A DNA stretch of 11,264 bases from Bacillota bacterium (GTDB lineage: Bacteria; Bacillota; UBA4882; UBA8346): positions 1 through 11,264 of the forward strand of contig JANQHU010000291.1 of NCBI GenBank assembly GCA_028282485.1, given 5' to 3'. A model generated the notes under the pieces. That model saw only the letters and a program-made list of their open reading frames with translations, searched no databases and had not been told where the DNA came from. Made by a program: the position numbers and the translations under genes. Positions 6,168 through 11,264 of the stretch are shown here, piece after piece. The stretch's first letter is position 1; each line of letters starts with the position of its first letter.

Positions 6168-7511
6168 ATGCAGTTTAATTTGGAAAAACTAGAAAAGAAT
6201 TTTGTGATTTTGGAAGTTCACCTCGAGGTGGAGGAAGTGGAGGAATCCTTACAAGAAGGCTATAAAAAAGTAGTGACGAAAGTCTCTTTGCCGGGATTTC
6301 GTAAAGGGCATATTCCACGGAAGGTATTGGAAAAACAATTTGGAAAAGAAGTTTTTAACGAAGAAGCTTTAAATTTAATTGTTCCAAAGAGTTATACGGA
6401 AGCTGTCCGGTATTTTGCCTTAGAGCCTATTGATTACCCGCAATTTGAGATTGACGAAGCCACTTTTGGTAACGGGCAGGCCTTTGTTTATAAAGCAACC
6501 GTGGAAATCTTACCAGAAGTTGAACTTGGTCAATATAAAGGCTTAGAGGTTGAAAAAGAAATAACGGAGATTAGCGAAGAAAAAATAACTAATCATTTAG
6601 AAACAATGCGAGAAAGGCATGCAGAATTAGTTTTAAGTGATAAAGAAAGTTTGGAAAAAGGAGATTATGCAGTTATTGATTTTGAAGGATATATTGATGG
6701 TAAGCCCTTTTATGGTGGGGCTTCTCAAAATTATAGTTTAGAAATTGGTTCTGGTAGTTTTATCCCGGGGTTTGAAGATCAAATGTTGGGAATGAAGGTA
6801 GCCGAGAAACGGGATATCCAAGTAGCTTTTCCTGAAGAGTACCATGCCGAAGAATTAGCTGGCAAAGAGGCTACTTTTAAAGTAGAATTAAAAGAAATTA
6901 AAGTAAAAGAACTTCCGGTAATAGATGACGAATTTGCTAGTACTATTGGCGATTTTAGTAATTTAGAAGAATTAAAAGAGGATGTAAGAAAAAAATTAGA
7001 AGGTCATGCTGAATCCGAAAATGAATCCAAGTATTCCCAAGCGATTGTGGATAAAATAGTGGAAAATTCTCAGGTCCTGACTTCCGAAACCTTAGTAAAA
7101 CGGGAGTTGGAGGAGATGGTGCAAAATTTTGAACATTCCTTAGAACAACAAAATTTAAGTATAGAGAAATACCTCTCTTATACTAATAAAACCATGGACC
7201 AAATGAAAGAAGAGATTAAGCCTGAGGCTGAAAGAAGGGTAAAGACAAATTTAGTAATCACTAGCATTGCTAGAATTGAAGAGATTAAAATTTTAGAGGA
7301 TGAACTTGACGAACGTATAAACGAGTTGGCTAATTATTATAATCATAGTAATGTGGCTGAGTTGAAAAAGAATTTAATTAAAAATGGTAGAATAAATGAT
7401 ATAGAACAGTCTATACTTTTCGAAAAAACTGCCGATTTTATTAAAGAACAGACAACACCAATTATGATGGTCAAAGAGAACGCGGCAGAAACAGTAAAAA
7501 CAGAAGAATAG
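6168..7511 (+). CDS. tig: Trigger factor (ribosome-associated chaperone and peptidyl-prolyl isomerase)
   Basis: A 447-residue cytoplasmic chaperone that docks at the ribosome exit tunnel and shields nascent chains. The ribosome-binding signature GFRKGHIP is at 43-50, with GFRK at the same position as in E. coli (43-46). The N-terminal domain is followed by an FKBP-type PPIase domain (about 163-248; GDYAVIDFEGYIDG at its start, LEIGSGSFIPGFEDQMLGM in the middle) and then a long, highly charged helical C-terminal domain (about 250-430) that forms the chaperone arms. Length is normal (430-450). The ATG is preceded by AGGGGGAG (6155-6162). It is the first gene of tig-clpP-clpX, 40 nt before clpP, a grouping conserved in many bacteria that couples folding and degradation capacity. 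Nothing unusual was noticed apart from a Glu/Lys-rich composition. Confidence 0.97.
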   Translation: MQFNLEKLEKNFVILEVHLEVEEVEESLQEGYKKVVTKVSLPGFRKGHIPRKVLEKQFGKEVFNEEALNLIVPKSYTEAVRYFALEPIDYPQFEIDEATFGNGQAFVYKATVEILPEVELGQYKGLEVEKEITEISEEKITNHLETMRERHAELVLSDKESLEKGDYAVIDFEGYIDGKPFYGGASQNYSLEIGSGSFIPGFEDQMLGMKVAEKRDIQVAFPEEYHAEELAGKEATFKVELKEIKVKELPVIDDEFASTIGDFSNLEELKEDVRKKLEGHAESENESKYSQAIVDKIVENSQVLTSETLVKRELEEMVQNFEHSLEQQNLSIEKYLSYTNKTMDQMKEEIKPEAERRVKTNLVITSIARIEEIKILEDELDERINELANYYNHSNVAELKKNLIKNGRINDIEQSILFEKTADFIKEQTTPIMMVKENAAETVKTEE

Positions 7512-7536
7512 GAAAAAAGAAACTACACTTAAAAAC

Positions 7537-7542
7537 GGAGGT
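7537..7542 (+). promoter_or_regulatory. Ribosome binding site that fixes the clpP TTG start
   Basis: GGAGGT lies nine bases before TTG 7552-7554. The next in-frame ATG (7567) is 25 nt away and would remove the conserved NLVP residues at the ClpP N-terminus. Confidence 0.75.
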
Positions 7543-7551
7543 TGATTTGGA

Positions 7552-8145
7552 TTGAATTTAGTACCAATGGTAATTGAGCAGACTAATCGTGGCGAGAGAT
7601 CTTTTGATATTTACTCACGATTATTGAAAGAAAGAATTATCTTTTTAAGTGGCCCCATCGATGATAATTTAGCAAATTTGGTAATTGCCCAACTACTGTT
7701 TTTGCAGTCTGAAGACCCGGATAAGGATATCTATTTGTACATTAATAGTCCCGGAGGGGTGGTTTATTCCGGATTAGCTATTTATGATACTATGCAGTAT
7801 ATCAGGCCCAATGTTGCCACTATATGTATTGGTGTTGCTGCCAGTATGGCTGCCCTTTTACTAACTTCGGGCGCCAAGGGTAAGCGGTATGCCTTACCAA
7901 ATTCACGGGTGATGATTCATCAACCTCACGGTGGCGCTGAAGGTCAGGCCATTGATATTGATATTCAAGCTCGCGAAATTTTAAAGTTAAGGGAAGTCGG
8001 GAACGATATTATTGTAAATCATACTGGACAACCGTTGGAGAAAGTTGAAAAAGATATGGACCGTAATTACTGGATGTCTGCTGAGGAAGCGAAGCATTAT
8101 GGGATTATTGATGAGATTTTTACTAAACAGCAGCAAAAACAGTAA
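7552..8145 (+). CDS. clpP: ATP-dependent Clp protease proteolytic subunit ClpP, with Asn at the catalytic Asp position
   Basis: A 197-residue serine peptidase that forms the barrel-shaped proteolytic core for ClpX and other Clp ATPases. The N-terminus (NLVPMVIEQTNRGERSFDIY) matches firmicute ClpP, and there is no long propeptide. Ser98 lies in GVAASMAA and His123 in MIHQPHGG, both in the standard B. subtilis/S. aureus numbering. The third triad residue falls at 172 in the element EKDMDRNYW (166-174): where E. coli has TERD and B. subtilis TDRD, the codon here is AAT, giving Asn172. Listeria monocytogenes ClpP1 is known to carry an Asn in its triad and is poorly active on its own. The oligomer-handle region and the SGPIDD and NSPGG elements are intact. 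The start is a TTG chosen by its Shine-Dalgarno and family homology. It lies 40 nt after tig and 33 nt before clpX, surely in one operon. The family is certain; full activity is not. Confidence 0.97.
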   Translation: MNLVPMVIEQTNRGERSFDIYSRLLKERIIFLSGPIDDNLANLVIAQLLFLQSEDPDKDIYLYINSPGGVVYSGLAIYDTMQYIRPNVATICIGVAASMAALLLTSGAKGKRYALPNSRVMIHQPHGGAEGQAIDIDIQAREILKLREVGNDIIVNHTGQPLEKVEKDMDRNYWMSAEEAKHYGIIDEIFTKQQQKQ

Positions 8146-8178
8146 CCTAGGTTCGATCTCCAAAAAAGAGGTGGACTA

Positions 8179-9441
8179 ATGTTGAAATTCGGTGATGAAA
8201 AAGGACAGTTAAAATGCTCATTTTGTGGTAAAGCACAAGAACAAGTCAAAAAACTCATTGCGGGCCCAGGGGTTTATATTTGTGATGAGTGTATTGAGCT
8301 CTGTAATGAGATTATTGAGGAAGAGTTAATTGACGAAGTAGGTTTTGAAGTTAATAATAACCCTAAACCGAAAGAGATTAAAGAAATATTGGATCAGTAT
8401 GTAATTGGGCAAGATGATGCCAAAAAAGCTTTAGCAGTAGCGGTTTATAATCATTATAAACGGATTAATTCTGAAGAGCGGTTTGATGATATTGAGCTGC
8501 AGAAAAGTAATATCTTACTCTTAGGGCCGACTGGTTGTGGGAAAACACTTCTGGCTCAGACATTGGCGAGAATTTTGAATGTTCCTTTTGCCATAGCGGA
8601 TGCTACATCTCTAACTGAAGCTGGTTATGTGGGAGAAGATGTTGAGAATATCCTGTTGAAATTAATTCAAGCCGCTGATTATGATGTGGAACGAGCGGAG
8701 CGGGGTATTATTTACATTGATGAAGTTGATAAAATAGCACGTAAATCAGAGAATCCATCAATAACCCGAGATGTTTCCGGTGAAGGTGTTCAACAAGCTT
8801 TATTGAAGATTTTAGAAGGAACCGTGGCATCGGTACCCCCACAAGGTGGGCGGAAACATCCCCATCAGGAGTTTATCCAGTTAGATACTACTAATATTCT
8901 CTTCATTTGCGGTGGTGCTTTTGATGGTCTGGAAAAGATTATTGAAAACCGCATTGGTAAGAAGACCATGGGCTTTGGTTCGGATGTGAAGTCCCGGGAA
9001 GAAAAGCCTTTAGGGGAGCTCTTTCGTCAAATCTTGCCGGAAGACTTACTGCGGTTTGGTTTAATCCCGGAATTTGTCGGGCGCTTACCTATTGTAGTCG
9101 CTCTTGATGCTCTAGATGAAAGAGCCTTAGTGCGGATCTTAACCGAGCCTAAAAATGCTTTAGTCAAACAATTCCAAAAGTTACTTGAAATTGATAATAT
9201 TGAGTTGGCTTTTGAAGACGAAGCCCTTTCTAGTATTTCTAATATGGCCATCAAGCGAAATACTGGCGCTAGAGGTTTAAGAGCAATTATAGAAAAACTA
9301 ATGCTGGCCTTGATGTACGATCTTCCTTCCCGATGTGATATTAAAAAGTGCGTAGTTACCAAAGACATGGTCGAAGCTAACGCAGATCCCTTATTAATTT
9401 CCGTTGAACACAGAAAAAAAAAGAAGGAAGAATCAGCCTAA
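8179..9441 (+). CDS. clpX: ATP-dependent Clp protease ATP-binding subunit ClpX
   Basis: A 420-residue AAA+ unfoldase that recognises, unfolds and threads substrates into ClpP. An N-terminal C4 zinc-binding domain (Cys13, Cys16, Cys35, Cys38) is followed by the AAA+ module: Walker A GPTGCGKT (116-123), pore loop GYVGED (149-154), Walker B IIYIDE (Asp181, Glu182), a GRKHP loop nearby (RKH pore loop), GAFDGL, and sensor-2 TGARGLR (Arg365). The ClpP-docking tripeptide, normally IGF or LGF, is Met-Gly-Phe here (264-266), a conservative change. The length is normal (about 420). GAGGTGG (8168-8174) precedes the ATG. It is the last gene of tig-clpP-clpX, closed by a strong terminator at 9483-9528. 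The reading ends in a Lys/Glu-rich tail encoded partly by an A9 run. No odd truncation or frameshift is seen. Confidence 0.98.
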   Translation: MLKFGDEKGQLKCSFCGKAQEQVKKLIAGPGVYICDECIELCNEIIEEELIDEVGFEVNNNPKPKEIKEILDQYVIGQDDAKKALAVAVYNHYKRINSEERFDDIELQKSNILLLGPTGCGKTLLAQTLARILNVPFAIADATSLTEAGYVGEDVENILLKLIQAADYDVERAERGIIYIDEVDKIARKSENPSITRDVSGEGVQQALLKILEGTVASVPPQGGRKHPHQEFIQLDTTNILFICGGAFDGLEKIIENRIGKKTMGFGSDVKSREEKPLGELFRQILPEDLLRFGLIPEFVGRLPIVVALDALDERALVRILTEPKNALVKQFQKLLEIDNIELAFEDEALSSISNMAIKRNTGARGLRAIIEKLMLALMYDLPSRCDIKKCVVTKDMVEANADPLLISVEHRKKKKEESA

Positions 9442-9482
9442 AAAATAAAAAGTAGCCCAAGCTCCTTATATTAATAGTTAAC

Positions 9483-9528
9483 AAAACCAGTTATTCAAGT
9501 GGTAAAGAAACTTGAGGCTGGTTTTTTT
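9483..9528 (+). terminator. Rho-independent terminator after clpX
   Basis: AAAACCAG (9483-9490) pairs with CTGGTTTT (9518-9525), and the inner TTCAAG (9494-9499) pairs with CTTGAG (9511-9516, one U-G pair) around an 11-nt loop; the stem runs into seven T residues (9522-9528). It separates the tig-clpP-clpX transcript from lonB. Confidence 0.8.
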
Positions 9529-9544
9529 GCTTTATGAGATTGAT

Positions 9545-9574
9545 GTTTGAAAAGCAACCTTTTTGGCAAAACTA
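9545..9574 (+). promoter_or_regulatory. Sigma-F-like (forespore) promoter candidate for lonB
   Basis: GTTTG (9545-9549), a 15-bp spacer and GGCAAAACTA (9565-9574). The -10 fits the sigma-F consensus GGnRAnAnTW at all fixed positions, and the -35 fits GYWTA at four of five. It sits between the clpX terminator and lonB, about 50 bp before the lonB start. B. subtilis lonB is transcribed in the forespore under sigma-F. No good sigma-A promoter was seen in the same gap. Confidence 0.45.
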
Positions 9575-9609
9575 TGATTACTCTATCATGTCCCAAAAAG
9601 AATAAAGTG

Positions 9610-9614
9610 AGGAG
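9610..9614 (+). promoter_or_regulatory. Ribosome binding site that fixes the lonB TTG start
   Basis: AGGAG ends ten bases before TTG 9625-9627. The ATG immediately after it (9615) is in another frame and stops after 12 codons, whereas the TTG begins the conserved LonB membrane segment. Confidence 0.65.
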
Positions 9615-9624
9615 ATGAAACTAA

Positions 9625-11264
9625 TTGTTAGCCAATATTTTAGGTCTCATTAATTTGTTTTTTGCGATAGTAATCGGTTTATATTTTTGGAATTTACTGC
9701 GTTCACAACAAGGTAATAAAATAGCTGTTGATCGGGAATCCCGCAAAGAATTAGAAAAGCTCCAACGGATGCGCCGTATTTCCTTAACGGAACCCCTGGC
9801 GGAAAAGACCCGCCCGGATAGCTTTGGGGACATAGTCGGTCAGATTGAGGGGCTGAGGGCATTGAAAGCAGTCTTATGTGGTCCAAATCCCCAACATGTG
9901 ATTATTTACGGTCCGCCGGGAGTAGGTAAAACCGCAGCCGCCAGGGTAATCTTAGAAGAGGCCAAAAAGCAGTCTTTTTCCCCTTTTAAGGAAAACTCTC
10001 GTTTTGTGGAAGTTGATGCTACTACCGCCCGCTTTGACGACCGGGGTATTGCTGACCCTTTGATTGGTTCGGTCCATGATCCCATTTACCAAGGAGCCGG
10101 CCCTTTAGGAATTGCCGGAATCCCTCAACCAAAACCCGGAGCGGTGACGAAAGCCCACGGGGGAGTCTTATTTATTGATGAAATCGGCGAGTTGCACCCG
10201 GTGCAAATGAATAAGCTCCTCAAAATTTTGGAAGATCGTAAAGTTTTTTTAGAAAGTGCTTACTATAGTGCCGAAGATAATAATATCCCTAATCATATTC
10301 ACGACATTTTTCAAAATGGGCTGCCGGCTGATTTTCGTTTAGTAGGAGCGACCACCCGCATGCCCCATGATATTCCTCCGGCCATTCGTTCCCGTTGCGT
10401 GGAAGTCTTTTTTCACCCCTTAACTCCCAAAGAAATTGGGGTAATTGCCCAGAAAGCAATCAATAAGCTACAGATGGAACATGAAAACGGCGTAATCGGG
10501 CTAATCACCAAGTATGCTAATAACGGTCGGGAAGCCGTTAACTTAATTCAAATTGCGGCGGGAATTGCCATTACTGATTTTCGCAGTAAGGTTAATATTA
10601 AAGATGTGGAGTGGGTGATCCATAGTAGTCAATACTCACCCCGGCCATGTGTTAAAATTCTTCCCAAACCCTTGATTGGATTTGTCAATGGCTTAGCAGT
10701 CTTTGGAGCAAATTGCGGTTCGGTAATTCACGTTGAAGTTTCGGCTCTTCCGGCCAAGGAAAGTAAAGGACGAATCACTACCACCGGATTGGTACAAGAA
10801 GAAGAATTAGGCCAAGCGGGCCGAACAATTAGACGCAAGAGTATGGCCAGAGAATCAGTAGAAAATGTGATTACCGTTGTCAGAAAATTTTTAGAAGTAG
10901 ATCCGGAGAAATACGATCTCCATATTAATTTTCCTGGCGGTATTCCCATTGACGGTCCCTCGGCGGGTATTACTTTAGCAACGGCTATTTATTCCGCCGT
11001 TTCCGGAGAAAAAATTGATAATGAGATAGCAATGACCGGAGAATTGTCTATCAGAGGAGCAGTAATGCCGGTAGGGGGGATAATTCCGAAAATAACAGCA
11101 GCTAAAGAAGCCGGAGCCAAAAGAGTAATTATTCCCAAGGAAAATTGGCAAGAAATTTTTAGTGAAGAAGAAGAGATTGAGATTCTGCCCGTAGAACGTA
11201 TTGAAGAAGTGATCAAAATTGCTTCGTTAATAAAAAGTTCGGAAAAAGCCGCTCTTTTTATTGG
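9625..11264 (+). CDS. lonB: LonB, membrane-anchored ATP-dependent Lon-type protease (3' end outside window)
   Basis: An open frame from TTG 9625 to the window edge gives 546 codons without a stop; B. subtilis LonB is about 552 residues, so only the last few residues are missing. Residues about 4-24 form one hydrophobic helix ending in GLYFWNLL, the typical LonB membrane anchor. The AAA+ domain has Walker A GPPGVGKT (96-103), Walker B LFIDE (Asp185, Glu186) and the LonB-typical ATTARFDDRGIADPLIGSVH segment (about 133-152). The C-terminal Lon protease domain carries the Ser-Lys dyad: Ser446 in PIDGPSAG and Lys489 in GGIIPKITAA, spaced 43 apart as in E. coli Lon. The large N-terminal substrate domain of LonA is absent. 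In Bacillus, LonB acts in the forespore during sporulation. It lies downstream of clpX, as in many Firmicutes, but behind a terminator and a sigma-F-like promoter. The start is inferred from AGGAG and N-terminal homology; the AUG alternative is out of frame. Confidence 0.95.
   Translation, partial: MLANILGLINLFFAIVIGLYFWNLLRSQQGNKIAVDRESRKELEKLQRMRRISLTEPLAEKTRPDSFGDIVGQIEGLRALKAVLCGPNPQHVIIYGPPGVGKTAAARVILEEAKKQSFSPFKENSRFVEVDATTARFDDRGIADPLIGSVHDPIYQGAGPLGIAGIPQPKPGAVTKAHGGVLFIDEIGELHPVQMNKLLKILEDRKVFLESAYYSAEDNNIPNHIHDIFQNGLPADFRLVGATTRMPHDIPPAIRSRCVEVFFHPLTPKEIGVIAQKAINKLQMEHENGVIGLITKYANNGREAVNLIQIAAGIAITDFRSKVNIKDVEWVIHSSQYSPRPCVKILPKPLIGFVNGLAVFGANCGSVIHVEVSALPAKESKGRITTTGLVQEEELGQAGRTIRRKSMARESVENVITVVRKFLEVDPEKYDLHINFPGGIPIDGPSAGITLATAIYSAVSGEKIDNEIAMTGELSIRGAVMPVGGIIPKITAAKEAGAKRVIIPKENWQEIFSEEEEIEILPVERIEEVIKIASLIKSSEKAALFI

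Noticed and set aside
9414..9422. A9 run near the end of clpX (and T9 at 718-726 in the ATPase gene) as a programmed slippage site
   Set aside because: Simple homopolymers encoding Lys-Lys-Lys and Phe-Phe are common in A+T-rich genes, and no stimulatory structure or useful alternative product is visible.
9615..9653. A 12-codon ATG reading frame directly after AGGAG, overlapping the lonB start
   Set aside because: The ATG abuts the Shine-Dalgarno with no spacing, so it is unlikely to be initiated; it is most simply a chance ATG before the TTG start of lonB.

Overview
This is an ordinary core-genome window from a low-GC, spore-forming Firmicute. It is probably a member of the Clostridia/Peptococcaceae-type lineages, but genus and species cannot be fixed from the sequence. 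The spore-forming assignment rests on a YtfJ/GerW-type sporulation gene, the membrane-anchored LonB protease next to clpX, and the Bacillus/Clostridium-style order tig-clpP-clpX-lonB. A+T-rich spacers, purine-rich Shine-Dalgarno sites and TTG/GTG starts fit the same group.

Layout. (1) Positions 1-403, minus strand: the 5' part of rqcH (NFACT/FbpA family, ribosome quality control), running off the left edge. (2) A 160-bp divergent spacer with a good extended -10 for rqcH. (3) 564-3251: a ten-helix P-type Ca2+-transporting ATPase of the YloB/SERCA type. (4) 3295-4450: a DUF2953 membrane protein overlapping, by 8 nt, a GTG-started ytfJ (gerW). (5) 4661-5857: a secreted D-Ala-D-Ala carboxypeptidase of the DacF/DacB type. 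(6) 5910-5992: tRNA-Leu(UAG) with its own promoter and terminator. (7) 6168-9441: tig, clpP and clpX, closely spaced as one operon and closed by a strong terminator. (8) 9625 to the right edge: lonB, TTG-started and almost complete, preceded by a sequence resembling a forespore sigma-F promoter.

How the genes fit together. Much of the window is protein quality control. RqcH tags stalled nascent chains, trigger factor folds chains leaving the ribosome, ClpXP degrades unfolded or tagged proteins, and LonB is a membrane-attached protease used in the forespore in Bacillus. Sporulation and envelope genes (DUF2953, ytfJ, the carboxypeptidase) sit between. No mobile element, CRISPR array, defence island or phage gene is visible.

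I found no previously undescribed system. The observations most worth checking are the Asn at the catalytic-Asp position of ClpP, the sigma-F-like promoter in front of lonB, and small substitutions in the Ca2+ sites of the ATPase and in the tRNA-binding motif of RqcH. The annotation comes from reading the sequence and remembered family motifs; no database search was run.
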